Counted from the first letter of the stretch, positions 16,501 through 27,672 are shown. The stretch is 64,000 nucleotides of DNA from Acanthosepion esculentum (GCA_964036315.1 OZ038495.1:26434190-26498189), one strand, 5' to 3'. The notes: a model not told the origin generated them from the letters alone. Made by a program: numbers and translations.

Positions 16501-18649
16501 ATTATTTATCGCCCGAACACCTTCTTTATGATAATATAAGGGACCAAATATTTATTTATCGCCAGAACACCTTCTTTATGATAATATAAGGGACCAAATA
16601 TTTATTTATCGCCCGAACACCTTCTTTATGATAATATAAGGGACCAAATATTTATTTATCGCCCGAACACCTTCTTTATGATAATATAAGGGACCAAATA
16701 TTTATTTATCGCCCGAACACCTTCTTTATGATAATATAAGGGACCAAATATTTATTTATCTCCAGAATACCTACTTTATGATAATATAAGGGACCAAATA
16801 TTTATTTATCGCCCGAACACCTTCTGTATGATAATATAAGGGACCAAATATTTATTTATCGCCCGAACACCTTCTTTATGATAATATAAGGGACCAAATA
16901 TTTATTTATCCCCAGAACACCTTCTTTATGATAATATAAGGGACCAAATATTTATTTATCGCCCGAACAACTTCTTTATGATAATATAAGGGACCAATTA
17001 TTTATCGCCCGAACACCTTCTTTATGATAATATAAGGGACCAAATATTTATTTATCGCCAGAACACCTTCTTTATGATAATATAAGGGACCAAATATTTA
17101 TTTATCGCCCGAACACCTTCTTTATGATAATATAAGGGACCAAATATTTATTTATCGCCCGAACACCTTCTTTATGATAATATAAGGGACCAAATATTTA
17201 TTTATCTCCAGAACACCATCTTTATGATAATATAAGGGACCAAATATTTATTTATCGCCCGAACACCTTCTATATGATAATATAAGGGACCAAATATTTA
17301 TTTATCGCCCGAACACATTCTTTATGATAATATAAGGGACCAAATATTTATTTATCGCCCGAACAACTTCTTTATGATAATATAAGGGACCAAATATTTA
17401 TTTATCGCCCGAACACCTTCTTTATGATAATATGAGGGACCAAATATTTATTTATCGCCAGAACACCTTCTTTATGATAATATAAGGGATAAATATTTAT
17501 TTATCGCCCGAACACCTTCTTTATGATAATATAAGGAACAAAATTTTTATTTATCGCCCGAACACCTTCTTTATGATAATATAAGGGACCAAATATTTAT
17601 TTATCGCCCGAACACCTTCTTTATGATAATATAAGGGAGCAAATATTTTTTTATCTCCAGAACACATTCTTTATGATAATATAAGGGACCAAATATTTAT
17701 TTATCGCCCGAACACCTTCTTTATTATAATATAAGGGACCAAATATTTATTTATCGCCCGAACACGTTCTTCATGATAATATAAGGGACCAAATATTTAT
17801 TTATCGCCCGAACACCTTCTTTATGATAATATAAGGGACCAAATATTTATTTATCTCCAGAACACCTTCTTTATGATAATATAAGGGACCAAATATTTAT
17901 TTATCGCCCGAACACCTTCTTTATGATAATATAAGGGACCAAATATTTATTTATCGCCCGAACACCTTCTTTATGATAATATAAGGGACCAAATATTTAT
18001 TTATCGCCCGAACACCTTCTTTATGATAATATAAGGGACCAAATATTTATTTATCGCCCGAACACCTTCTTTATGATAATATAAGTGACCAAATATTTAT
18101 TTATCGCCCGAACACCTTCTTTATGATAATATAAGGGACCAAATATTTATTTATCTCCAGAACACCTTCTTTATGATAATATAAGGGACCAAATGTTTAT
18201 TTATCGCCCGAACACCTTCTGTATGATATTATAAGGGACCAAATATTTATTTATCGCCCGAACACCTTCTTTATGGTAAGATAAGGGACCAAATATTTAT
18301 TTATCGCCCGAACATCTTCTGTATGATAATATAAGGGACCAAATATTTATTTATCTCCAGAACACCTTCTTTGTGATAATATAAGGGACCAAATATTTAT
18401 TTATCGCCTGAACACCTTCTTTATGATAATATAAGGGACCAAATATTTATTTATCGCCCGAACAACTTCTTTATGATAATATAAGGGACCAAATATGTAT
18501 TTATCGCCAGAACACCTTCTTTATGATAATATTAGGGACCAAATATTTATTTATCGCCCGAACAGCTTCCTCATGATAATATAAGGGACCAAATATTTAT
18601 TTATCGCCCGAACAGCTTCTTCATGATAATATAAGGGACCAAATATTTT
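1504..18649. repeat. 17-kb satellite, 50-bp unit, higher-order repeats
   Basis: About 340 head-to-tail copies of a 50-bp unit, starting CCGAACACCTTCTTTATGAT and ending with an ATTTATTTATCG stretch. The unit is about one third GC. Frequent variants include CCCG/CCAG/TCCAG at the junction, units short by 4 bp (ACCAATTATTTATCG) and units short by 1 bp (GGGATAAAT). Because 50 is not a multiple of three, no frame stays open. A rare variant (TTATTTTAATA instead of TTATGATAATA) recurs at 4621, 5965, 8105, 9650, 10349, 11694, 14584 and 15979. Neighbouring variants keep the same order around it, so multimers of about 1345 and 1545 bp were copied as blocks. Units at both ends are more diverged. No transposon or gene lies inside. 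A centromeric, heterochromatic or neutral satellite role cannot be told apart from sequence. Confidence 0.97.
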
Positions 18650-19382
18650 AAATAGTTTAATTTAAATATTCTACATTTTTATAATTTTATTTCATCATCA
18701 TAAAGATTTCATTTTCGATGCAATGTTATATTTAACTGAAGCATTAATTTTATAAATTCTTTGCACAACTGAGAGAATCTGACATGCTAAGTACACATTA
18801 TTATTCAAGGCTTGTTTGTAACTAAAAAGTAGAAGTTTTTTTTTTTTAAATTTACGCCAAGCATTTTTACTATTATTATTATTCTTATTATTTTTGTTGC
18901 TCTTGTTGCATTTTTACCGTAACTCTTTTGAACCGATAAAACAGATAGTATTAATCGGAAATAACTTCTGACAAGTCTTGAATTCACTTTTGGAGTTCAT
19001 TTTTCATGGACGTTTATTTAATCATTTTGAACAAGGAAACCAAGATGATAGAGCGCTATGTAAAATCTATAGTCATTTGACCATCACTTTGTCTCTGATT
19101 CTCTGCGACATTTTCTTTTTTTTACTATCAAGAATTATTTTTTGGAAATTCATTTTTAGACGAAACCTTTTCGTTATTTGACACACTTGTACTCGGTGTA
19201 ATTCAAATCTTTTAGAAATCATTTTTTTTTATTCTACGTTCTTTGTTCTCTTGATCGAATATTATAATGACTCAGATTTATGAAAAAAACAACGATAATG
19301 AAATTGAGTAAAAGAATTCATATAATAATAATAATAAACGCATCTTTTTTGGTGGGGAATCATTTTAAATCACAGTCAACAT
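18650..19382. other. Unassigned AT-rich stretch after satellite
   Basis: Low-complexity T-rich and ATT runs (for example near 18868-18895) and short open frames with no family features. The last 100 bases may already belong to the decayed Penelope-like coding sequence that becomes recognisable from about 19383. Confidence 0.55.
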
Positions 19383-19848
19383 ATCGCTCAATTAAGTCTC
19401 ATTTAAATACTTATGGAGACCTTCTGGACCCTATTAACCGTAATATACTTGTTGATAATAGAAACATAATAGCGTCGTCTACATTTAAAAAAGGCTAAAA
19501 ATAATGGAAACCTTATTAATAAAAAAAAACAAAAAAACAACACTCAATATCAACTATGAACATGGACACAGTATGTTGACTGTGTTTTGAAAATGAAACA
19601 TTATATAAATACATACATACAACAACCTATTTCTAGTTAACAGTTACTATATTTCAACCTTGAAAATAGCTAAATGTATAGCCGAAAGCGCTCAGAAAAA
19701 ACAACATTTGGACAGTTTTTGTATAATCTATCTACTGAAAATAAAAAAAATTATAAGATTACATGAGAAATTATCTAAAAAACTTAATAAAAGTCTGTCA
19801 TATTTAATCAAACTTGCATGAAAGAAATTATTGCTGCCTAAATACACA
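19383..19848 (+). mobile_element. Penelope-like 3' end, copy a (decayed)
   Basis: The first part reads as the C-terminus of a GIY-YIG endonuclease of Penelope-like elements. Visible are HLNTYGDLLDP, a STFKK block, then a one-base loss that breaks the frame before the METLLIKK-type end and a final LTVF. The match to copy d at 33.8 kb, which keeps the same end in frame, makes the assignment. Downstream non-coding sequence carries TTGAAAA (19660), a short stem and GAAAGCGCTC (19684-19693), resembling a degraded hammerhead core. The copy ends at the (TA)n tract that follows. Only the 3' end is present; the reverse transcriptase is missing. Confidence 0.6.

Positions 19849-19850
<2 letters not shown>

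Positions 19851-19914
<64 letters not shown>
19851..19914. repeat. (TA)n microsatellite
   Basis: Pure TA dinucleotide run directly at the 3' end of the Penelope-like copy at 19383-19848. Confidence 0.95.
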
Positions 19915-19917
<3 letters not shown>

Positions 19918-19995
19918 GTATATAAATGATGTAATGGAATTACCTGTCACCCCCATGAGTGACTACACCATAGGTAGTAACAACTTATAAGTATC

Positions 19996-20906
19996 TGTAA
20001 GTCAACGGACTACAGAGTCTAGCTGTAATCTACGGGGAAATTTTGTACGAGCCTACGGGCTCGGGAACCCCACATTAAATTCGGCCTTGTGCCACATGTG
20101 ACTCCGTGGAGCAGTTGCGAGATACTCTAGCTGAAATTTTTTCAGCTGTGCTGGTCGTACTCTCTGCCTCCGAGCAGAGAGGATTGCCGAAGGACAGAGT
20201 CTCGTCTGGGGATCCTCTCTGCTCGGAGAAACAGATACTCGATCCCGTTGTATACGTGGTCTACGGGAATTTTTGGCTGAGCCTAAGGGCTCGGACGCCC
20301 CACATTAAACCCGGCCTTGTGCCACATCTGATCGCGTGGGGAGGTTATTAAATATACTAGCTGGAATATTTTCCAGTTGTGATGGTCGAAATCTCTGCCT
20401 TCGGGCAGAGGAACGTGGACGATGCTATGCCGAGTCTCGTCCGGGGAGATAGACATACCCGAACTCGTTTATGCGGGTTCTACGGGGAATTTTTGGCCGA
20501 GCCTACGGGCTCGTTTGACTCACGTTAAACTCGACCTTGTGCCACATCTGCCCTCGTGGTGTGGGGGGTTAGTAAATACCGACTAGCTGAAGGGCAGAGT
20601 CTCGTCCGGGGAGGTAGACAGACCCGAACCCGTTTATGCGGTGTTTACGGGGAATTTTTGGCCGAGCGTACGGGCTCGGATTGCCCCACATTAAATTCGG
20701 CCTTGTGCCACATCCAACCCCGTGGGGAGTTTGGTAAATATTACTAGCTGGGATCTGTTGAGTACTACTCAGACTTACGCGAGAACTACCAACCTACCAA
20801 TAAGCAGCACTGACTACTGGATTGACTTGCGACGACCTTGTGCATAACTGTTACCTTTATTCTTATTGTACTGGTTTTTTACAATAAACCTTTACTTATT
20901 TTATCC
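19996..20906 (+). repeat. Tandem structured modules (four copies)
   Basis: Four head-to-tail, GC-richer modules of roughly 165-230 bp. Each centres on a hairpin CGAGCC-TACG-GGCTCG (20048, 20278, 20498, 20663), followed by a CCCCAC...GTGGGG stem enclosing GGCCTTGTGCC. Modules 1 and 2 also carry AGCTGAAA/TTTCAGCT (20129-20147) or AGCTGGAA/TTCCAGTT (20359-20378), plus a stem CTCTGCC-TTCG-GGCAGAG (20393-20410). Stem changes between copies preserve pairing. The array ends in a non-repeated tail with AATAAA near 20883. A single related module lies at 57.7 kb. The GGCCTTGTGCC tail is shared with SINE and LINE 3' ends in this window, so the module is probably a SINE-like element or an LTR-internal repeat. 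Its exact class is unknown to me. Confidence 0.75.
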
Positions 20907-21292
20907 ACCGTGTTTTTTAAGTATATATTCCTATTAGCACGGAATATAACAATAAATAAAAGAAATTCTGGTATTACGCTGAAATAATAATAATACTTTT
21001 TCAATTCGATAGGAAAATTAAGAGAGTGAATGTCAGAGGTTTTACTCTAGTTGTATGATGTCACTTATTTGAATTTACGAACAAGTAGTGGAAAGTAGCA
21101 AAGGAAAACTTTGATTTCAATTTAAACTCATTTATAAATAATCATAACTTTAAAGTGCACTTGTGTGAAAAGTGAGTGTAGAGTATCAATTATTAATGTC
21201 TTCTCTTAATTTAGATAACTCCAACAGCAGATTAAATAAACTAACAAATCACTTTTTTTTACTTTTTACTTTCCTATGCCCACACAGTCGTT

Positions 21293-21418
21293 TGGGGCAC
21301 TTCGACGTGGTGTTATGTTTAGCAAACTTGTCCCGCTAAAGTAGTGAGTTGGATCCTTACTGAGTGCTGCAAACTTTCAGCCCTGTGTCACATCTAAGCT
21401 ACGTTTAGAAAACCACCA
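21293..21418 (+). mobile_element. tRNA-derived SINE family A, old copy
   Basis: This is a diverged copy of the SINE at 27673-27813. It has the GGGGCAC...GAGTGCT acceptor-like ends, a TGTTTAGCAAACTTG A-box region, GTTGGATCC at the B-box position and a TTTCAGCCCTGTGTCACATC tail. Pairing and promoter boxes are eroded, and no target-site duplication is evident. Confidence 0.7.
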
Positions 21419-21880
21419 CATTGCCATTTATTGATACCCTGCTTCTGTTGTTATATTTCCCTGTGGAACGCCAGTGAATGTCACTGTTAATTTCGGATAA
21501 AGTTGAAAAACTCTCGGCCCGACCCACTTCCAATATGACGAAATAACCAAACAACATTTTTAGGGAATTGTTGGTCGTTCCGGGAACATTTCAACAATCC
21601 CGACATAGATGAATTTTTGGCGTTTTCTATTTTGCAGGTTCATCTGGCGGTATCGCTTATTATTTGGTGGAGGTTTTATTTTTATCGATAATTATAAGTT
21701 CACTTTTGTCATTAAGTTTATCTATTTGTCGAAATCTCAAAGCCAACTCTTCAAGTGCATCTGGTTCCTTCTTGTAGACTTTTTGCTTCTTTTCACTATA
21801 TTTGTATAGCTTACATAAATTCATTGTATTTCCCTGTTACTGTGCAACTCTTACACAGTGCTTGTTAACAATTGCACACG

Positions 21881-21881
<1 letters not shown>

Positions 21882-21930
<49 letters not shown>

Positions 21931-21990
21931 TCTTTCTCTTTCGCTCTCTCTCTTTCTCTCTCTCTTTTCTCCCCCTCTTTCCCCCTCTGT
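21882..21990. repeat. GC/AC/CT compound microsatellite
   Basis: A short GCGC run leads into (AC)n to 21928, then a CT-rich polypyrimidine tract. Apparent Thr-His or Ser-Leu open frames here are by-products. Confidence 0.95.
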
Positions 21991-22239
21991 GAATGTTTGT
22001 CTCAGCGGCAAATTTTCACTCGGTTTGTTTTTAGTACATTTCATAATTGATACTCTACACCCATTTTTCTCACAAGTGCACTTTAAAGTTATCAGAATAA
22101 TTTATGAGAGTTATCAGAATATTTATAAATGACTTTAAATTGAAATGAAAGTTTTCCTTTTTCATTGTGAATTATTAGTTTGTGTTTTTATCACAAAAAT
22201 TTTGCTGTAACAATTGAACAGCAGAAGATTAATTGTAGA

Positions 22240-23150
22240 AAAGAATAACCCCAATGCTTGGTTGGCATTTATTTTTTATCATTTCACCACAAGCAAGGCA
22301 TTAAAACCACTAAGGCGCACGGGGGAGGGGGGTGTTAATGAGTATTAGAGAATATAAGAAAAATACTATTAAGGGGATAGAACATTAAAAGAACAAGAAT
22401 TTAGAAGACAGAAGATAACGATTGACATTGCATTTACATTTTTGAAGATCAAAATTGACTGGGAAGCAAGAAATCGGAAGAGAGTTCCACAAGCGAGAAG
22501 TACGAGAAAAGATATTGTTAGCATAGAACTTACGGTTACATCTAGCCATCTACAGATTTATTATGTTAATTTACCCACGCACGCATGGATTCTCCCAGTT
22601 ATAATTAGGAGCAGGTACTGCTTTTTGGAAAGGGAAATTTCCAGCAGTTAGCTCTGACAGTCGGACCAAACATTCTTGCTGTAACACTATCGTTTGTATA
22701 TGTTTGTATTACTGTTTCTGTTAATATATTTGTTTAACTCAATTCCTCTCTTTGTGTCTTTATTTCTGGCCCTGAGAAGGCCACAACAAGATTCTTCTTA
22801 GGATTTTATCAAGAATCTCTAAATATATAGCGGGAGCACTAGACCCGATGTGGCAGCAATATTCAAAGTAAAGACGAACGGTAGACTTATAAGATAAATA
22901 TAAATTGTCTAGCACAACACAGGGTACCAGCTTTCATAGCAACAGACCCATTAATTAATTCATTATAATCAAGTCAGCGGAAAACGTTAGTCTGCGTCGG
23001 CTCAAGGAGTCAATCTTCTGGAGGTTAGCATCAGTTATGCTGATGAAAGGTAAAAAGGGTTCTCTGAGACGAGGCGTTAAAAGTAACAAGCAATTCATTG
23101 CTCTAGTTAATAACAGATTGTTCAGAGCAGCTGTCAATTTGACCTTATCG
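22240..23150 (-). pseudogene. Jockey-like LINE 3' fragment, decayed
   Basis: On the minus strand the stretch at about 22955-23070 reads ITDANLQKIDSL then LTFSAD. This is the same block as the better-preserved copy at 56346-56561. Past a gap in homology, about 22790-22900 retains pieces like YCCHIGSSAPAIYLEI and DKILRRI. The region 22240-22520 matches 55840-56090, which is the LINE 3' untranslated end (shared TAACGATTGACATTGCATTT-type sequence). Several stops and indels interrupt the frame. Only the C-terminal part downstream of the reverse transcriptase catalytic core, plus the 3' end, is present. The element family would encode an endonuclease/reverse transcriptase acting on its own RNA; this copy cannot. 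Confidence 0.65.
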
Positions 23151-23479
23151 AACCGCTCACACGTTCTATTAAAACAGGTTATCAGCAGATAACGAGTCGA
23201 GACTTACAGCATAAAATATTTAAAACTGATATTAAACTACGATTAAAAAATAAATGTACTTTTAACTACCTTATCAAGTGGTGTATTTTGAACGTTTCTT
23301 TTTTTTTCTATTTTTTCTTTCCAAATATCTGCACAAATTTCCACCGCTATGCATATCGCATTAAGCAGTTGCAAGATGTGCAGCTTTGATAGTCACGCAC
23401 CGACTATAAACATACATTTTTGCGGTTAAAGCCTCATTGTATTAGAAGTGAAATGATCAAAGGTTATAAGATATTTTCT

Positions 23480-24050
23480 TTACTTGGACTTGATAATAAT
23501 TTAATAATAATTTAATTTATTAATAATAATTTAATAATTTAATGATAATAATGTAATAATAATTTAATTTATTATTAATAATAATAATTTAATTAAATAA
23601 TTTAATGATAATAATTTAATAATAATTTAATTTATTAATAATAATAATAATTTAATTTAATAATTTGATGATAATAATTTAATAATAATAATGATTTAAT
23701 AATAATTTAATAATAATTTAATTTATTAATAATAATAATAATTTAATTTAATAATTTAATGATAATATTTTTAATAATAATAATGATTTAATAATAATTT
23801 AATAATAATTTAATTTATTAATAATAATAATAATTTAATTTAATAATTTAATGATAATAATTTAATAATAATAATAATGATTTAATAATAATTTAATAAT
23901 AATTTAGTAATAATAATTTAATAATTTACTTTAATAATTAATAATTTAATAATAATATTGACTTAATAATAATTTAATAACATTTTAATTCAGTAATAAT
24001 TTATTAATAATTTAATAATTTAATTTAATAATTTAATGATAATTAGCACG
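23480..24050. repeat. AAT-rich cryptic repeat
   Basis: About 570 bases consist almost only of A and T in TAATAATTTAAT-like arrangements. Some longer blocks, such as TTAATTTAATAATTTAATGA, recur four or five times, so the tract has grown by duplication of short blocks rather than as one simple motif. Confidence 0.9.
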
Positions 24051-24271
24051 AAAATTTAATATAAGCATTATGGGGTTAGTTCAAATGTTAGCATAAATTG
24101 TCCGGATTACAATCTTTACTTGTAAAATCTGATGAATAATGTATATACATTCAATGAGTTAATAACATCTAATTATCTTTTGACCGACTTTAAAGTTTTG
24201 CATGCACAACGTTCATCGGAGTCAGATAAATTAAATATATTATGTATTTATCTGACCCCTGTCTCTTCATA

Positions 24272-24273
<2 letters not shown>

Positions 24274-24332
<59 letters not shown>

Positions 24333-24548
24333 TGGGCATGGAAGTCAGCACTTAGAGGCGACAGTCTGTTTCATGCTAGTGCAATCGTCAGGCAACTCTT
24401 TACTCTGTTGCCTGACGATTGCACTAGCATGAAACAGACTGTCGCTTCTAAGTGCTGACTTCCATGTCCACTTTTATATTTACACACGCTCTATCTCTGA
24501 TATTGAGCACTTTATCCCATAAATATAGCACACTTTAAGACTATAATT

Positions 24549-24593
<45 letters not shown>

Positions 24594-24795
24594 GAAATAT
24601 AGTCTTAAGATGTGCTATATTTATGGGATAAAGTGCTCAATATCAGAGATAGAGCGTGTGTAAATATAAAAGTGAACATAGAAGTCAACACTTAGAGGCG
24701 ACAGTCTATTTCTTGCTAGATGCAATGATGGTGGCGTGATGATTGCATCTAGCATGAAACAGACTGTCGCCTCTAAGTGTTGATTTCTATGTTCA

Positions 24796-24854
<59 letters not shown>
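24274..24854. repeat. Nested foldback cluster with three TA tracts
   Basis: Order: (TA)n 24274-24328; hairpin A with 69-bp arms 24328-24396 and 24407-24475, two mismatches, 10-bp loop; a longer inverted repeat 24471-24550 / 24594-24672 centred on (TA)n 24552-24590; hairpin C with 59-bp arms 24668-24726 and 24742-24800, 15-bp loop; (TA)n 24801-24854. Hairpins A and C are copies of one sequence (shared AGGCGACAGTCTGTTTCATG). No coding capacity. The arrangement resembles opposed retroelement ends joined head to head. Confidence 0.9.
24407..24452 (+). ncRNA. Hammerhead-like motif in hairpin A arm
   Basis: The right arm contains CTGACGA (24412-24418, fits CUGANGA), a short TGC/GCA stem, then GAAAC (24431-24435) and the near-palindrome ACAGACTGTC ending at 24443. 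This order matches a minimal type I hammerhead. Weak points: helix II has only three pairs with a T/T mismatch at its base, and helix I has about two pairs. The left arm holds its mirror image. Hairpin C's copy has GTGATGA, losing the first core base. Cleavage is unproven. Confidence 0.35.
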
Positions 24855-24857
<3 letters not shown>

Positions 24858-25880
24858 CAGACAGGGATAGAAAGAAAAAAAAAAGATTAAATTTCATTAG
24901 TAATTGTATATGATAAAATTTTATTTTTTACTGTAGTTCTTAAAAGTTCATATAATAAAAAGTGAAAGCAACAATGATTGTTAATGCATTTTCTTTTACC
25001 GTTTCAAAATAAACAAGATTTTTACATTTTCTTCTCATATATAAAGTCGAATAAATAAATAAAATATTTGTTTACATTCTTCTATAACATTTTCCTTTCA
25101 TACAGTTGACTCTAAAAAATGAGGTTTATTTTATTCTATGAAAAAAATAAAAAATAAAAAAATAAAACGGTTGGAAGAGGACTCCAGACGCTTGACCTTA
25201 ATTCATTTTTTAATAAGCAGTGTAATTGATACGTGGTGAGTGTTGTTGGCGTGTGTTATTTCTTATCATTCTCATTATCGAGTTTTACAAAATGCGGTTG
25301 AGCTTGTGGCTTGTCTTTATCTTGTTATTTTGTTACCAGAAACGAAATTTTCTTGACCTTTACACACGGAGACACCCATAAACACATGTTTTTCTGCATC
25401 TTATTTCACTGAAATTTTCTTTTCTTTTTTTAATTTCGAGAATTATCTAACTGAATTTACTCCACACTTTTCATTCTTTTTGTATGTGTAGCGAGTGTGT
25501 ATACGTTTATGGTAATTCTATCATTACCATTCTAATTTCAAACATCATTGATCGATGATTTTGGGGCTAACATTGCCAAAATGTAGAATTTATTAAGTAG
25601 TCAGAGAGACGCAAAAAAAAAAAAAATCAAACATCAAGGAATACTGTGAAAATTCTTGGCTCGACCCATTTCTGAAAAAACACGTCATTTTTTTTTGTTT
25701 TTTTTTTAATGTTGTGAACTTATCTGATTGATCCATGTCCCATATGAAGTTTTTGTCAAGCTGTCAACATATGAGCCCAATCAATTGTGGAAAACATCAA
25801 TAAAGAAAATGGAATGAAGTTCGCAACAGAATTAACAAAGACACGTTCTACTAACATCATCCCCCAATCCTGTCATTTCA
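24855..25880. other. Unassigned AT-rich stretch
   Basis: Poly-A/T runs and no long open frame. Nothing recognisable until the Penelope-like 3' end begins near 25881. Confidence 0.55.
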
Positions 25881-26311
25881 TTGAACCCTATTCGTAACAT
25901 ATTTGTTGATAATACAAATATAATAGAATCGTTTACATGTAAAAAAGGCTAGAAAAAATGAGAACCTTATTAATAAAAACAAAAATCTAACACTCGATAA
26001 TATCAACTATGAACATGCACACAATATGTTGACTGTGTTTTGAAAATGAAACATATAAATACATACATACAACAATCTATTTCTAGTTAGCAGTTAATAT
26101 ATTACAACCTTGAAAATGGCTAAATGTATAGCCGAAAGCGCTCAGAAAAGAACAAAAATTGGGTAGTTTTTGTATATGTACTGAAAAGAAAAGAAAAATA
26201 AGATTAAATGAGAAATTATATAAAAAAAAACTTAATCAAAGCACCTTCTCTGTCATATTTAATGAAACTTGCATGAAAGAAGGATTGCTGCCTAAATACA
26301 CATTATATATA
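25881..26311 (+). mobile_element. Penelope-like 3' end, copy b (decayed)
   Basis: Matches copy a (19383-19848) along its length. The coding remnant reads NPIRNIFVDNTNIIESF, then hits the same kind of frame break, and ends at a TGTTTTGA stop near 26040. The non-coding part has TTGAAAA (26110-26116), a GGCTA/TAGCC stem and GAAAGCGCTC (26134-26143). It stops at a short TATATATA tract. Neither the GIY-YIG catalytic part nor the reverse transcriptase is present. Confidence 0.6.
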
Positions 26312-26319
26312 TATAAATA

Positions 26320-26420
26320 AACAACTTTATGGTTTCATGATGATCGTAATTTATTTCCTTAGAATCGAAATTCGATTCTAAGGAAATAAATTATAATCAT
26401 CATGAAACCTTATAGTTGTC
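26320..26420. repeat. Near-perfect palindrome, 50-bp arms
   Basis: Arms 26320-26369 and 26371-26420 pair with about five mismatches across a one-base spacer; the inner part CCTTAGAATCGAA/TTCGATTCTAAGG is exact. The right arm continues into the TA-linked dispersed repeat (26371-26500), as in the palindrome at 846-927. Confidence 0.9.
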
Positions 26421-26500
26421 TTTTTATTAATAATAATAATAATTAATATTTGCTCTATTTTTACATCTGGATGATATCCTCCCTGGAATTATCCATACAG
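26371..26500 (+). repeat. TA-linked dispersed repeat, copy 2
   Basis: Loosely matches 35190-35325: CGATTC, AAATAAATTAT, CTTTTTATTA, a CTGGAT-ATATCCTC block and TGGAATTAT. An AC/TA microsatellite follows shortly after. Confidence 0.55.
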
Positions 26501-26522
26501 ATTACCATACACATCTTTAATT

Positions 26523-26648
<126 letters not shown>

Positions 26649-26826
26649 CACAATTGTACATATTGGGATTCTTAACTTATGGGCTGGTTTTTCGCAGTAG
26701 GTACCCAGTGTGTCTGAGGTATTTTGGTGTATGGAGGAGCGAATGGTGACGGATACATTCTTATGGTGAATGAGTATATTGTAACGAATGAATGGGTCGT
26801 GAATCCGATTAGCTAGGTATAAGATA

Positions 26827-27388
26827 GAAGTGCGACACTGAGATCCGTAGACGTATTGGGATGGCCAAGGACGCATTCCAAAAGCTGTGCAGAGTATTGC
26901 GAGACAGGAGAATTTCTTTGGCAACAAAGAAAAGAATACTGAGCTGTTACATGACATCTGTCCTTCTTTACGGCAGCGAATGTTGGACGCTCTTCTCAAA
27001 GATGAAGAAGAGACTCAAAGCGATAGAGATGTGGTTCTACAGAAGGATGCTAAGGATATAATGGACCGAGCGTGTGAGCAACGATGAGGTCTTGGAGAGG
27101 ATACAAACAAGGAGGAGGCTTATATTTAACATCAAGAAGAGACAGCTGAGGTTTCTGGGACACGTAATGAGAAAGGAGAGCGTAGAGAATCTGATACTCA
27201 GAGGTCGAATAAAGGGAAAGAGAGACAAGTGAAAGTAACGCATGACATACCTGGCGGGCTTAAGCAAGTGGGTGACAGAACGTGATCTTTTGGAGGTGGC
27301 AGAGGGACGAAACTTATTGAAGGCTACAAGGGATAGGGTGAAGTGGAGAGCCATGATCGCCTACGTCATGAAAGGACAGGTCACATAA
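26827..27388 (+). pseudogene. RTE-like LINE, C-terminal end of reverse transcriptase ORF
   Basis: One frame reads through from KCDTEIRRRIGMAKDAF to a terminal TAA at 27386-27388. It contains the typical block SVLLYGSECWTL, the MWFYRRMLRI segment, the RRLIFNIKKRQLRFLGHVM segment, and a final WRAMIAYVMKG. These are hallmarks of the C-terminal domain of RTE-type endonuclease/reverse transcriptase proteins, downstream of the polymerase. Three in-frame stops interrupt it (27059-27061, 27230-27232, 27236-27238), with no indel needed. The part upstream of 26827 shows no homology, so this is a 5'-truncated insertion, typical of LINEs. The sequence after the stop, to about 27475, is the 3' tail with TTCGGCCTTGTGCCAC. 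Confidence 0.85.
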
Positions 27389-27475
27389 AAAGAAAAGAAA
27401 GTGATGACCAACACTGACCATTCTCCCCTTTTTTCGGCCTTGTGCCACAATTACTGTATCAGTAATAAATCTTAG
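27389..27475 (+). other. RTE-like LINE 3' UTR with shared tail hairpin
   Basis: Holds TTTTTTCGGCCTTGTGCCAC (about 27429-27448), in which GGC and GCC can pair around CTTGT, followed by AATAAA near 27466. The same tail ends SINE family A. Confidence 0.7.
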
Positions 27476-27672
27476 ACCTACTTTTTAACCGTTCTTTATT
27501 TCTCTTTGCAGCCTCACGTTAATTTAAAAATATTCAAAAATTCGAAAACCTAAATTTAATCTGCATTTCTTAATTCATTTTATTTTTTGCTTATTGATGG
27601 AAATTTGAGACAAAAATCTAATTTCAAATAGAAACCAAATGTCTTTTTTGAAAACCTACTGAAAATTCGTTT

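Larger units (their letters stand above)
21099..22160. mobile_element. Inverted-repeat-bounded segment
   Basis: The left arm (21099-21195) and right arm (22043-22160) are reverse complements. The shared core ACTTTAAAGTGCACTTGTG is followed by GTGTAGAGTATCAATTAT-like sequence. The right arm holds about 20 extra bases, made of a duplicated ATCAGAATAATTTAT-like piece. The interior holds an old tRNA-SINE (21293-21418) and CA/CT microsatellites, but no transposase. This may be a non-autonomous DNA transposon, or two opposed copies of another repeat. No clear target-site duplication was found. Confidence 0.5.

Noticed and set aside
1504..18649. CRISPR-like array
   Set aside because: The unit is uniform with no unique spacers, the period varies by point indels, and the context is eukaryotic; it is a satellite.
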